In this document: positions 18,490 to 27,391 of the stretch, in pieces
Layout: each line of letters opens with the position of its first letter
Position numbering within the stretch: position 1 is the stretch's first letter
Origin: Cryobacterium soli
GTDB lineage: Bacteria > Actinomycetota > Actinomycetes > Actinomycetales > Microbacteriaceae
DNA length: 64,000 nucleotides
Assembly (NCBI RefSeq): GCF_003611035.1
Contig: NZ_CP030033.1
Location: 1,054,001-1,118,000 of the forward strand
Reading direction: 5' to 3'
The notes under the pieces: generated by a model
Told to the model about the DNA's origin: nothing
Databases searched by the model: none
The model's input: the letters and a program-made list of their open reading frames with translations, nothing else
Made by a program: the position numbers and the translations under genes

Positions 18490-20166
18490 CTACGCCTCGA
18501 TGATCATCGGGACGATCATCGGGCGACGGCGGAACGACGCCTGCACCCAGCGTCCGACGGTACGGCGCACGACCTGCGTGAGCGCGTATGTGTCGTGGCT
18601 GCCGCTCTGGGCGGCCTCGGCCAGTGCGGCCTCGATCTTGGGCCGCACGGAGTCGAACACCGAATCGTCTTCGGCGAAGCCCTTGGCGTGGATCTCCGGT
18701 CCGGTGATGATCTTGCCGGTGGACTTGTCGACCACGACGATGATCGAGATGAAGCCCTCTTCGGCCAGGGTGCGGCGGTCGGTGAGGTCGGCTTCGGTGA
18801 TCTCGCCCACGGTGGAGCCGTCGACGTAGACGTAACCGAGGTCGAGCTGGCCGACCTTGGTGACCTTGCCGTTGCGGAGGTCGAGCACGGTGCCGTCTTC
18901 GGCGAGGATCGCGTTCTCGACGGGCACCCCGCTCTGCACGGCGAGCTTGGCGTTGGCCACCAGGTGGCGGTATTCGCCGTGCACGGGCAGCACGTTCTTG
19001 GGTCGCAGAACGTTGTAGACGTAGAGCAGCTCGCCGGCAGCGGCGTGTCCGGAGACGTGCACCTTGGCGTTGCCCTTGTGCACCACGTTGGCGCCGAGCT
19101 TCGTGAGGCCGTCGATGATGCGGTAGACCGCGTTCTCGTTGCCGGGGATCAGGCTGGAGGCCAGGATGACGGTGTCGCCGGGGCCGACCTCGATCTGGTG
19201 CTCGTTGTTCACGATGCGGCTGAGCACGGCCATCGGCTCGCCCTGCGAACCCGTGGACATGTAGACGATCTTGTTGTCCGGGATGTTCCCGGCCTTCTTG
19301 AAGTCGATGAGCACACCGTCGGGCACCTTGAGGTAGCCGAGGTCGGCGGCGATGGTCATGTTGCGCACCATCGAGCGGCCGAGCAGCGCCACGCGGCGTC
19401 CGTTGGCGTGGGCGGCGTCGAGCACCTGCTGTACACGGTGCACGTGGCTGGAGAAGCTGGCGATGACCACGCGGCGCGGGGCGCGGGCGATGACGTCTTC
19501 GAGCACCGGGCCGATGGCGCGCTCGCTCGGGGTGAACCCGGGAACGTCGGCGTTGGTGGAGTCGACCAGGAACAGGTCGATGCCTTCGACGCCCAGACGG
19601 GCGAAGTCGCGGAGGTCGGTGATGCGGTTGTCCAGCGGCAGCTGGTCCATCTTGAAGTCACCGGTGTGCAGCACGCTGCCACCCTCGGTCTTGATGGCCA
19701 CGGCGAGGGCGTCGGGGATCGAGTGGTTCACCGCGACGAACTCGAGGTTGAACGGGCCGAGGCGCTCCTTCTGGCCCTCCTTCACCTGCAGGGTGTAGGG
19801 GGTGATGCGGTGTTCCTTGAGCTTGGCCTCGATGAACGCCAACGTCAGGCCGGAGCCGATCAGCGGGATGTCCTGGCGCAGCTTGAGCAGGTACGGCACG
19901 GCGCCGATGTGGTCTTCGTGGCCGTGGGTGAGCACGACGCCGACGATGTCCTTGAGGCGGTCCTTGATCGGGGTGAAGTCCGGCAGGATCAGGTCGACGC
20001 CGGGCTGGTGTTCCTCGGGGAACAGCACGCCGCAGTCGACGATCAGGATCTTGCCGTTGATTTCGAAGGTGGTCATGTTCCGGCCGATTTCGCCGAGTCC
20101 GCCGATGGGCGTGACGCGGAGAGTCCCCTTGGGGAGCGCGGGCGGTGCGTATACGTCGTTGGGCAT
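18490..20166 (-). CDS. rnj: ribonuclease J
   Basis: Metallo-beta-lactamase-fold ribonuclease with 5' exo- and endonuclease activity in RNA maturation. The 558-aa protein has the zinc motif HGHEDH at 81-86, then beta-CASP (GSQGEPMAVLSRI) and a C-terminal RNase J domain. The start at 20166 (MPNDVYAPPALPKG) has TAGGAGG 5 nt upstream; a 32-codon upstream extension lacks family similarity. It follows dapA by 58 bp, the usual actinobacterial order dapA-rnj-ftsK, here with an efflux operon inserted before ftsK. Confidence 0.96.
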   Translation of the reverse strand: MPNDVYAPPALPKGTLRVTPIGGLGEIGRNMTTFEINGKILIVDCGVLFPEEHQPGVDLILPDFTPIKDRLKDIVGVVLTHGHEDHIGAVPYLLKLRQDIPLIGSGLTLAFIEAKLKEHRITPYTLQVKEGQKERLGPFNLEFVAVNHSIPDALAVAIKTEGGSVLHTGDFKMDQLPLDNRITDLRDFARLGVEGIDLFLVDSTNADVPGFTPSERAIGPVLEDVIARAPRRVVIASFSSHVHRVQQVLDAAHANGRRVALLGRSMVRNMTIAADLGYLKVPDGVLIDFKKAGNIPDNKIVYMSTGSQGEPMAVLSRIVNNEHQIEVGPGDTVILASSLIPGNENAVYRIIDGLTKLGANVVHKGNAKVHVSGHAAAGELLYVYNVLRPKNVLPVHGEYRHLVANAKLAVQSGVPVENAILAEDGTVLDLRNGKVTKVGQLDLGYVYVDGSTVGEITEADLTDRRTLAEEGFISIIVVVDKSTGKIITGPEIHAKGFAEDDSVFDSVRPKIEAALAEAAQSGSHDTYALTQVVRRTVGRWVQASFRRRPMIVPMIIEA

Positions 20167-20224
20167 AAGCCCTCCTATATGTGGAGTTGGTGGTGCTGGA
20201 GTTTGTGGGGCGTTGGTGTTTCTT

Positions 20225-21202
20225 TTAGCGTGTGGTTCCGGCGACCTTGGGCAGCGCACCACCGGCGGCGGCGTTGCGGTCGGGGCGGAAGTTGGTGAAG
20301 TCGACGCCCGGGATGTTGCGGACCAGGTCGATCTCGTCTTCGATCATGGCGGCCTCGGATTCCTCCGGGCCGACGAGGGGCAGGCGCACGCGGGGGCTGC
20401 CGATGCGGCCCAACCCGTGCAGGATGTACTTGGCCGCGACGGTGCCGGGCACGTGGGTCATCACGGCGCGCACGAGCGGTTCGAGCTGCTGGTGCGCCAG
20501 GGTGGCGGCCTTGAGGTCGCCGGCGTTGACCGCATCCACCATCTGGCGGTATGGGGTGGCGGCGATGTTCGCGGTGACGCCGATCAGGCCGGTGGCACCG
20601 ATCGACAGGTGCGGCAGCACGTTGGGGTCGTCGCCGGAGAAGTACAGCAGGTCGGTCTGATTGAGCACCCGGCTGACCTGGGCGAGGTCGCCCTTGGCGT
20701 CCTTCACGGCGAGGATGTTGGGGTGCTTTGCGGCGCGCAGGATCGTCTCATAGGTGATCGGGATGCCCGTACGGCCGGGAATGTCGTACAGGATCACCGG
20801 AAGGTCGGTGGCATCCGCGATCATGCGGAAGTGCGTGAGCACACCGGCCTGGGTGGGCTTGTTGTAGTACGGGGTGACGATCATGTTGCCGTCGGCGCCG
20901 GCCTTCTCGCTCTGCTTGGCGAGCTGCATGGCGTGCGCGGTCTCGTTCGAACCGCCGCCGGTGATGATCTTGGCGCGGCCGGAGGCGACATCCTTGCCCA
21001 CCTCGACCAGCCGGATCTTCTCCGGGTCGGTGAGGGTGGAGGTCTCCCCGGTGGTGCCGGTGACCACGATGCCGTCAGCTCCGGCGGTGATGACGTCGTC
21101 GATGTGCTTCTCGACGCCGGCCCAGTCGACCTCTCCGTCTGCGGTGAACGGAGTCACCAGGGCGACAAGGACCTGCCCGAAAGGGTTGAAAGGAGTAGAC
21201 AC
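20225..21202 (-). CDS. dapA: 4-hydroxy-tetrahydrodipicolinate synthase
   Basis: Condenses pyruvate with aspartate semialdehyde, the first lysine/DAP-specific step. The 325-aa TIM barrel has GTTGE at 49-53, TPYYNKP near 110-116, catalytic Tyr in LYDIPGRT (Y139) and Schiff-base Lys K167 in AVKDAKGD. The C-terminal tail beyond residue 300 is Gly/Ala-rich. It precedes rnj; thyX, often found just upstream in related genomes, is not here. Confidence 0.97.
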   Translation of the reverse strand: MSTPFNPFGQVLVALVTPFTADGEVDWAGVEKHIDDVITAGADGIVVTGTTGETSTLTDPEKIRLVEVGKDVASGRAKIITGGGSNETAHAMQLAKQSEKAGADGNMIVTPYYNKPTQAGVLTHFRMIADATDLPVILYDIPGRTGIPITYETILRAAKHPNILAVKDAKGDLAQVSRVLNQTDLLYFSGDDPNVLPHLSIGATGLIGVTANIAATPYRQMVDAVNAGDLKAATLAHQQLEPLVRAVMTHVPGTVAAKYILHGLGRIGSPRVRLPLVGPEESEAAMIEDEIDLVRNIPGVDFTNFRPDRNAAAGGALPKVAGTTR

Positions 21203-21382
21203 GTTTTACAGGTTATCGTCTAGCGCGCCGTCCTGCGCCTCCGCGTGTCCTCTCGCGCGCGTCGACGGGGCGGCAGAGGCCATCCGTCGGCGCGCCGGTG
21301 TCGGGGAGGGCACCCAGGGTGACGGCCGTAATCTGCCGTCACACGAGCACCGATCCGCCGGTCGCGGCGTAATCTCGCCTGC

Positions 21383-21868
21383 ATGACCCCGGCCGCCGCA
21401 CTGCTCGTCCTGGTGGTGCTGGTCGCGCTGTCGACCGGGTTGGGGCTGCTCTGGCGCCGTCGGCAAGGCACGGTGACGGTGCTCGGCACCGGCGCCGAAC
21501 GTGCCGCCGATGCCCCCGGGCGCACGGGAGCGGTCACCGTCACGGCCGCTGAACTGGGTCTGACGGGGGCGGATGCCCCGCCCGAGTTCGGCCGGGAGGC
21601 GACGCTGCTGCAGTTTTCCACCGAATTCTGTTCCCGCTGCCCGGGCACGAGGGTCCTGTTGCGTCAGCTGGCCGCAGACCGCCCCGGCGTGACCCATGTC
21701 GATGTGGATCTGACGCACCGGGCGGACCTGGCCCGGCGGTTCAATATCCTGCAGACGCCCACCACCCTGGTGCTCGACTCTGGCGGTGCCGTCCGGGCCC
21801 GCGTGGGCGGGATTCCGGACCGGGCCGCCCTGCACTCCCGTCTGGACGATCTCGCCCGCACCGGCTGA
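21383..21868 (+). CDS. membrane-anchored thioredoxin-fold protein
   Basis: The 161-aa protein has one N-terminal membrane helix (residues 3-24), then a thioredoxin domain with redox motif FCSRC (C83, C86) instead of WCGPC, and cis-Pro in QTPTTLVLD. It likely faces the outside or the membrane surface and exchanges thiols. A TAATCT hexamer ends 7 nt before the ATG, suggesting leaderless translation. Next to a DUF4395 membrane protein and an OsmC peroxidase, a combination that suggests a thiol-redox module. Confidence 0.85.
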   Translation: MTPAAALLVLVVLVALSTGLGLLWRRRQGTVTVLGTGAERAADAPGRTGAVTVTAAELGLTGADAPPEFGREATLLQFSTEFCSRCPGTRVLLRQLAADRPGVTHVDVDLTHRADLARRFNILQTPTTLVLDSGGAVRARVGGIPDRAALHSRLDDLARTG

Positions 21869-21985
21869 AGACCTGCGCCGGGTCCGCCCGGGGCGCAGGC
21901 TGTCGCCGGAGCAGACCACCCCGCCCTCCCCGCGCACCTCAGGGCACCCTGAACAGCCCGCTCCCCTCATACCCTTGGAGTCCAG

Positions 21986-22471
21986 ATGTCCCCCTCCGAT
22001 CCCTCCACCGCCCCGCGGCCCGGCATCGACCCGCGCGGCCCCCGGTTCGGCGCGGGGATCACTGCCGTTGTGTTGTTGGTGGTGATCTTCCTGGCGCTGG
22101 TCGGCGCATCCGGCCCGGCCCTCGCCCTGCTCGCCCTACAGACGGCCGTCTTCGCCTGGGGCGCCTTCGCCGGCGTGGCCCGGCACCCCTATGGGCTCGT
22201 GTACAAGGCGCTGCTGCGCTCCCGGCTCGGCCCGCCGGCCGCCCTCGAGGACCCGGCGCCGCCCACATTCGCTCAGGGGGTGGGCCTGCTGGTGTCGGTC
22301 GTCGGCGTGGTCCTTGGGTTGGCCGGCATTCCGGCGGCAGTACCGATCGCCGCGGCAGCCGCGTTCGTCGCGGCCTTCCTGAACGCGGTGTTCGACTACT
22401 GCCTGGGCTGCCAGCTGTACCTTCTCCTGGTGCGCGCCCGCATCATCGGGCGGGGCGCGGCGACCTCCTGA
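21986..22471 (+). CDS. DUF4395 membrane protein
   Basis: The 161-aa integral membrane protein has about four hydrophobic segments (residues ~24-42, 45-65, 97-119, 121-148). The end of the last helix carries FDYCLGCQLY with C139 and C142, a CxxC that probably reacts with the thioredoxin domain next door. DUF4395 proteins of this kind commonly sit beside thioredoxin genes. An SD-like TTGGAG precedes the ATG. Biochemical function is unknown. Confidence 0.85.
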   Translation: MSPSDPSTAPRPGIDPRGPRFGAGITAVVLLVVIFLALVGASGPALALLALQTAVFAWGAFAGVARHPYGLVYKALLRSRLGPPAALEDPAPPTFAQGVGLLVSVVGVVLGLAGIPAAVPIAAAAAFVAAFLNAVFDYCLGCQLYLLLVRARIIGRGAATS

Positions 22472-22599
22472 GACGGACGGCCGGCCACGTTCCCTGCTGG
22501 AGGCAGCCTGGGCGTTCTCTGGAGTTTTCCTTCCCGATTCCCTGGGAACGGTCCAGGCGCCGTGGGTAGGCTGGTGATCCACTTCCAGGAGGTAACACC

Positions 22600-23025
22600 A
22601 TGGCCCTGACCAGCGAAGCAACCACCGTATGGACCGGCGACCTGATGACCGGATCAGGCACCGTCACGCTCGACTCCTCCCACGCCGGATCATTCCCGGT
22701 GAACTGGAAGGCGCGCGCGGAAGGCACGGCGAACACGACCAACCCCGAGGAACTGCTCGGCGCCGCCCACGCGGCTTGCTTCTCGATGGCGCTATCGAAC
22801 ATCCTCGCCACGGCCGGCCACCCCCCGACCAACATTCAGACCACCGCTGCGGTGACTTTTGTTCCCGGCACCGGGGTGACGGGCAGTCACCTGCTCGTGA
22901 GTGCGAACGTGCCCGGGGTCACCGAGGCCGAATTCGAGGCCTTCGCGCAGGACGCCAAAGTGAACTGCCCGATTTCGCAGGCGCTCGCGGGAATCGCGAT
23001 CACCATCGAAGCCGAGCTGGCCTGA
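22600..23025 (+). CDS. OsmC/Ohr-family peroxiredoxin
   Basis: Cys-dependent hydroperoxide reductase for organic peroxides. The 141-aa protein has C60 in HAACFSMAL and C123 in VNCPISQAL, the two family cysteines, and reads closest to OsmC rather than Ohr (two-Cys spacing and the ALTSEATTVWTGDL opening). A strong AGGAGG lies before the ATG and TAGGCT (22567-22572) may be the -10. It follows the thioredoxin and DUF4395 genes. Confidence 0.9.
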   Translation: MALTSEATTVWTGDLMTGSGTVTLDSSHAGSFPVNWKARAEGTANTTNPEELLGAAHAACFSMALSNILATAGHPPTNIQTTAAVTFVPGTGVTGSHLLVSANVPGVTEAEFEAFAQDAKVNCPISQALAGIAITIEAELA

Positions 23026-23044
23026 TCGGGCCGGGGTAGACCTC

Positions 23045-23929
23045 ATGCGCGTACTCATCTCCGGGGCCTCAGGGCTCATCGGCACCGAATTGTCCCGGCA
23101 GCTGGAGGCGGCCGGCCACACCGTGCTGCGCCTCGTGCGCCGCCCCACGCGCAGCAGTTCGGAATTCCGCTGGGATCCGGCGACGCTGAGCCTGGACCCG
23201 ACGGTGCTCGACGGCGTCGACGCCGTGGTCAACCTGTCCGGCGCCTCGATCGGGCGCCTGCCCTGGACGCCCTCGTACAAGCGCGAGATCGTCGAATCGC
23301 GCGTGCAGGCCACCCGCACCCTCACCGACGCGATGCGGCGCAGCAGCACGCCGCCCGCGGTGCTCGTGAACGCATCCGCTGTGGGCATCTACGGTAACCG
23401 GCCCGGCGAGGAGCTCACCGAGGACTCCAAGCCCGGAACCGATTTTCTTGCCGCCGTGGTATCAACGTGGGAGGACGAGGCCAACCTCGCTCCGGCGGTC
23501 ACGCGCGTGGTGCTCGCCCGCACCGGCCTGGTGCTGGCGAAGGGCGGCGCCCTCAAGCCGCTCATGCCGATCGTGCGCCTGGGCCTTGGCGGGCCGTTGG
23601 GCCGCGGTACCCAGAACTGGCCCTGGGTGAGCCTGCACGACGAAGCCGCCGCCATCGTGCACCTGTTGGGCTCCGAGCTCAGCGGACCGGTCAACATCGC
23701 CGGACCCACCCCGGCCACCGCGAACGACATCATCCGGGCCGTGGCAACGGCGCTGCGCCGGCCGTTCTTCCTCCCCGTGCCCGAGAAAGTACTCACCCTG
23801 GCGCTGCAGGATGCCGCCCGCCAGCTCCTGCTCGCCGACCAGCGGGTGAGTTCGGCCACGCTGCAGGCCGACGGATTCCGCTTCACCCACCAGACCGCGG
23901 CCGAGGCCGTGACCTGGATGCTGCGCTGA
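23045..23929 (+). CDS. TIGR01777-family epimerase (SDR, SulA-like)
   Basis: NAD(P)-binding short-chain dehydrogenase-like protein. The 294-aa protein starts with GASGLIGTELSRQL (G-x2-G-x2-G nucleotide-binding loop near 7-13), has AVVNLSGASIG near 59-70, the SAVGIYG motif with the catalytic-type Ser/Tyr near 110, and ends with the DUF1731 segment. Only 19 bp after the OsmC stop, so perhaps co-transcribed. Substrate unknown. Confidence 0.9.
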   Translation: MRVLISGASGLIGTELSRQLEAAGHTVLRLVRRPTRSSSEFRWDPATLSLDPTVLDGVDAVVNLSGASIGRLPWTPSYKREIVESRVQATRTLTDAMRRSSTPPAVLVNASAVGIYGNRPGEELTEDSKPGTDFLAAVVSTWEDEANLAPAVTRVVLARTGLVLAKGGALKPLMPIVRLGLGGPLGRGTQNWPWVSLHDEAAAIVHLLGSELSGPVNIAGPTPATANDIIRAVATALRRPFFLPVPEKVLTLALQDAARQLLLADQRVSSATLQADGFRFTHQTAAEAVTWMLR

Positions 23930-24267
23930 CCCGGGCCGCGGCCGGGCCTCGCCGGGCCCCGGCTCGAGCGGTCTGAGCAGGAGGGGCGCGCGGCCACGGC
24001 CGCCGCCCCTTCTGGCTCGACCTCGTGCGACTCGCGCGGGTCACGCGCCACTTCGCGGTTCCTCCCCGTCATACTCGGGCCACGCGCGGGCCCCGCGCCA
24101 CTTCGCCCCCGGCACGCCACCCGCGCAGCGGCGCCTGCCCCGCGCTAGTTCGCCCCCGGCACCCGGGGCTCCAACGGGCGCTCCTCCACAGGTTCCGCGA
24201 GATCGAAAATGTCACCCAGTGCAGGCGACAGCAGGGACCGCGGGTCGGTCGGATGCATCCTCGCCCT
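23930..24267. other. 338-bp GC-rich non-coding stretch with degenerate repeats
   Basis: I see no supported gene. It contains three diverged direct repeats built on cgcgccacttcgc (about 24048, 24106 and 24145, the last read as cgcgctagttcgc) with ccccggcac spacers. The block resembles decayed palindromic elements like those elsewhere in the window. Confidence 0.5.
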
Positions 24268-25248
24268 ATGACGGAACCTCACGACGAACCGGCCTTCCCG
24301 CCCGAAATCCTGCTCGCCGCCGACTTCCGGCGAGCCTTCGGCGCCGACCTCCGACTTCGTCGGAGCGCCGAACGTGGTCAACTGCACCGCATCGGCTGGG
24401 GCCGATACTGCCGCGCAGCAACATGGGCCGCCCTGAACCGCGACCAGCGCTACGCGCTCGTGGTGCGGGCGGCGGCCCTCGCCCGAGCAGAACAACTGCC
24501 GCTGTCGCATCACTCGGCCGCCGTGCTCTGGCAACTCCCGTTGTTGGTGCCTTGGCCGACCGACGTGCACTTCCTGCAGGCCAGGGCCAGTGGAGGTCGA
24601 TCGGATCCCGGCGTCCGAAAACACGCCGTGGGCTTCGATGAGGCCGATGTGGTTGTGCGGGATGGAGTGCTCGTCACGTCGGTGGCGCGAACCGTGATCG
24701 ACCTCGCCACGGTGGTTGACCTCAGGTCGGCGGTAGCCGCAACCGACCGGGCCCTGGCATGGGACCGCTCTGGTCGTGTCCCGCCCCTGACCGACCGCCA
24801 GACCCTCCTGGACACGTGGCACCGAATGTTGCCGTTTCGCGGATCTGTCCGAGCACGCACCGTGATCGACTTCGCTACGCCACTGTCTGGTTCACCGGGC
24901 GAGTCGGGAAGCCGGGTGAGTATTGCGTTGGCCGGCTTTCCGGAACCCGAGCTCCAGCATCCGTTCGTGATCAACGGCCGCACGGTCTTCAGCGACTTCT
25001 TCTTTCCGCGCGAGCAGGGCATTGGCGAGAGCGACGGACGGGTCAAGTATTTCGACCCCGTGATGCGTGATGGTCGCACGGCGGAACAGGTGGTGTACGA
25101 CGAGAAGGTGCGCGAGGACATGATCCGGCTGCAAGTGCGTGGCTTCGTTCGATGGGATCATGCCACGGGGATGAGCGTGCCCCGGCTGACCGATCGACTG
25201 GCGAACCTGGGGGTGATCCCCGGGCATCCCCGTCTGTTCGACCGATGA
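24268..25248 (+). CDS. AbiEi-like (type IV antitoxin family) protein, orphan
   Basis: The 326-aa protein has the N-terminal winged-helix/dRNA-like pattern ADFRRAFGADLRLRRSAERGQLHRIGWGRYCR, the HHSAAVLWQLPL segment and TVIDLA, all typical of actinobacterial 'AbiEi antitoxin C-terminal domain' or DUF559-neighbour proteins. No AbiEii nucleotidyltransferase partner is adjacent. The start is MTEPHDEP; MHPRP at 24253 is an alternative. A role in phage defence or regulation is inference; such orphans are common in Microbacteriaceae. Confidence 0.65.
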   Translation: MTEPHDEPAFPPEILLAADFRRAFGADLRLRRSAERGQLHRIGWGRYCRAATWAALNRDQRYALVVRAAALARAEQLPLSHHSAAVLWQLPLLVPWPTDVHFLQARASGGRSDPGVRKHAVGFDEADVVVRDGVLVTSVARTVIDLATVVDLRSAVAATDRALAWDRSGRVPPLTDRQTLLDTWHRMLPFRGSVRARTVIDFATPLSGSPGESGSRVSIALAGFPEPELQHPFVINGRTVFSDFFFPREQGIGESDGRVKYFDPVMRDGRTAEQVVYDEKVREDMIRLQVRGFVRWDHATGMSVPRLTDRLANLGVIPGHPRLFDR

Positions 25249-25273
25249 GTCAGGGGCCCCCTCCGAACGGTTC

Positions 25274-25389
25274 GCGGGTCAGGCGCCGGTCCGCGGCGGG
25301 CGCGCCACCGGCGAAACGGCGCGTTGCCCGCGGAACTCGGCACCTAACGCGGAGACAAGCCCGAGCGCGGGTCAGGCGCCCCTCCGCGG
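25274..25389. repeat. direct repeat pair gcgggtcaggcgcc..tccgcgg
   Basis: Two 23-bp near-identical copies at 25274-25296 and 25367-25389, 93 bp apart and differing by two bases (gg/cc). They lie in the 213-bp gap between the convergent AbiEi-like gene and the TPR-like gene. No ORF of known type is in this gap. Confidence 0.55.
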
Positions 25390-25461
25390 AGAACTCGCCC
25401 GGGCGGGACCGCACGCGAGGCGCGGAGCGGGAAGGGGAATGCGTGCCACCGGAGCAACCGG

Positions 25462-25905
25462 TTAGGCGGCGGACTTCTCCAGGGACATCGCGGTGCGGAG
25501 GGCGGCGCGGGCGCGGCGCCGGTCGCCGGAGGCGTCGTAGGCCAGACCGAGCCGGAACCAGGCACGCCAATCCTGGGGCGCGGCATCCACGGCCTCACGG
25601 TACTGCGGGAACTGGGCGTCGGCGGCCTCGCGGTAGGGGCGGCCGCTCGGCCGGCTGGGCAGGTCGTTGACCGGGAGCTCTCCCTCGGCCTCGAGCTGCT
25701 TGACCAGGCGTTCGCAGCGGGCGCCGAAGACGATCTCACGCACCAGGGCCCAGGCGCCGATGATCGGCAGCACGATCAGGGCCACGCCGATGAGGATGCC
25801 GACGGGGTCGCCGCTCTGGATGAACAGCACCGCGCGCCAGCCGACCAGCACCAGGTAGAAGACCAGCAGCGCGGCCATCACGACAACGGCGATGCGTCCC
25901 TTCAT
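25462..25905 (-). CDS. membrane protein with TPR-like tail, dapB-linked
   Basis: The 147-aa protein has two membrane helices (residues ~6-28 and 36-58) and a cytoplasmic tail with a tetratricopeptide-like repeat (EAVDAAPQDWRAWFRLGLAYDASGDRRRARAALRTAM). Its ATG overlaps the dapB TGA (ATGA). A conserved actinobacterial protein at this position; function unknown. An overlapping longer frame was rejected. Confidence 0.82.
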   Translation of the reverse strand: MKGRIAVVVMAALLVFYLVLVGWRAVLFIQSGDPVGILIGVALIVLPIIGAWALVREIVFGARCERLVKQLEAEGELPVNDLPSRPSGRPYREAADAQFPQYREAVDAAPQDWRAWFRLGLAYDASGDRRRARAALRTAMSLEKSAA

Positions 25906-26717
25906 TCGCCGGGCTCCATCTCGGCCTCTTCCGGACCAGCCGGCGGGATGGCGGCAGTCGCCGGCTCGTCGGCCGCCGGGCCGGACAGGCCCAGGTCGAT
26001 GAGCTGGTCGAGTCCCACGGTCACGCCCACGCACTCGCGTGTGGCAGCCAGGGCCACGAGGATGCCGCGTTCGTAGGCTTCGGCGGAGAGCGTGTTGTGC
26101 GTGATGGTGAGGGACTCGCCCGAGCCGCCGAAGATGACGTCCTGGCGGGCCAGAACCCCGGCCATGCGCAGACTGTGCACGGGCACCGTGGCGATCTGCT
26201 GCCCCCGGGCGCGCTGGTCGATGTGCGGCGCGGCGACGGGCACCAGCCCCGCGCGGGCGGCCGCCATCAGCTCGGCCGTGCGAACGGCGGTTCCGGACGG
26301 GGAATCCACCTTGCTGGACTGGTGCGCCTCGACGATCTCGATGGAGTCGAAGAACCGGGCGGCGAGGGCCGACAGGGCCGTGCCGAGCACGGAGCCGAGG
26401 GAGAAGTTGGGGATGATGACGACACCCACGGTGTCGCGGCCCTGGATGCGGTGGCGCAGCGAGTCGATCCGGGCCTGGGACCAGCCCGAGGTGCCCACGA
26501 GCACCCGGATGCCGTTGTCCAGCGCATAGTCGACGATGCCCTGGCTGACCGCCGGTACGGTGAGGTCGATCGCCACATCGGCGCCGAGCATCTCGGAGAG
26601 GGCGCTGGAGGAATCGAGCCTGGCAACCAGCTCGTAGTCGGAATCGTTGTCGACCAGGTCGCAGACCAGGCGCCCCATCTTGCCCGTTGCGCCGATGACG
26701 GCCACCCGTGTTGTCAT
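25902..26717 (-). CDS. dapB: 4-hydroxy-tetrahydrodipicolinate reductase
   Basis: NAD(P)H reduction of HTPA in the lysine/DAP pathway. The 271-aa protein has GATGKMG near 9-15, the VGTSGW loop near 79 and the catalytic region EAHQSSKVDSPSGTA (Lys base; the second His of the usual HH is Gln here). A TAGATT hexamer ends 6 nt before the ATG, so transcription is probably leaderless. About 25 extra C-terminal residues are acidic/Pro-rich. Confidence 0.96.
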   Translation of the reverse strand: MTTRVAVIGATGKMGRLVCDLVDNDSDYELVARLDSSSALSEMLGADVAIDLTVPAVSQGIVDYALDNGIRVLVGTSGWSQARIDSLRHRIQGRDTVGVVIIPNFSLGSVLGTALSALAARFFDSIEIVEAHQSSKVDSPSGTAVRTAELMAAARAGLVPVAAPHIDQRARGQQIATVPVHSLRMAGVLARQDVIFGGSGESLTITHNTLSAEAYERGILVALAATRECVGVTVGLDQLIDLGLSGPAADEPATAAIPPAGPEEAEMEPGE

Positions 26718-26742
26718 GCTGCCAATCTACCAAGCGCGGGCG

Positions 26743-26776
26743 TTGCCACCGGCGCGACGGCACGTAGCCTAGGGGC
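26743..26776 (+). promoter_or_regulatory. promoter of the GNAT gene
   Basis: ttgcca (26743-26748), 16-bp spacer, tagcct (26765-26770), then the ATG 6 nt later. It is a good -35/-10 pair with the start codon at or near +1. Confidence 0.6.
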
Positions 26777-27259
26777 ATGCCTGAATTCACCGAGGTGTCC
26801 GTCACGGATGCGGGATCCATCGCTCTACTCACCCAGTACTTCAGTGACCGGGCGTCCACCTTTCCCCGCGCGGGCGGCTATCGCACCACCTTCCCCACCC
26901 CTGAGCAGTTCGTGCCGCCCCGCGGGCAGTTCCTGCTCGTGAGCGAGCAACCCGAGTCGCGCATCTTCGTGGGCTGCGGCGGCATTCGTCGCATCGAGGA
27001 CGGTGCGGATGGTGCGGTGCGCTTCGAGGCGAAGCACCTGTGGCTGCAGCCGCAGGTGCGCGGCCGCGGCTGGGGCGGCCTGCTGCTGGCGGAGCTCGAG
27101 AAGCGGGCCAGGGACTTCGGCGCGGCAGAGCTGGTGCTCGACACCAATGCCAGCCTGGAGGCGGCCGGCCGGCTCTACCAGCGCGCCGGGTACGCTGACG
27201 TGCCGCCGTACAACGACAACCCCAACGCCACGAACTGGTACCGCAAGGTCCTCCTCTGA
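26777..27259 (+). CDS. GNAT-family N-acetyltransferase
   Basis: Acetyl-CoA-dependent acetyltransferase. The 160-aa protein has motif A LQPQVRGRGWGGLLLAELE (R/Q-x-x-G-x-G/A) near 93-110 and motif B LVLDTNASLEAAGRLYQRAGY. Single gene with its own promoter. Substrate cannot be called. Confidence 0.88.
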   Translation: MPEFTEVSVTDAGSIALLTQYFSDRASTFPRAGGYRTTFPTPEQFVPPRGQFLLVSEQPESRIFVGCGGIRRIEDGADGAVRFEAKHLWLQPQVRGRGWGGLLLAELEKRARDFGAAELVLDTNASLEAAGRLYQRAGYADVPPYNDNPNATNWYRKVLL

Positions 27260-27391
27260 CTCTCTCCGGTCGAACCCGCCGCCGATCCCGGCCGTGCTGG
27301 CCGGGTGGATGAATCCGGCCCGGCTGCCCCGTTCCTCCCGGTGAACTGCTAGATTTCGGCCACAGACAACGGACGTGAAGCGGGGGCTCTC

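Noticed and set aside
18394..20298. 634-codon plus-strand frame opposite rnj
   Set aside because: Covers the rnj terminator and rnj itself; composition is that of a reverse-strand shadow.
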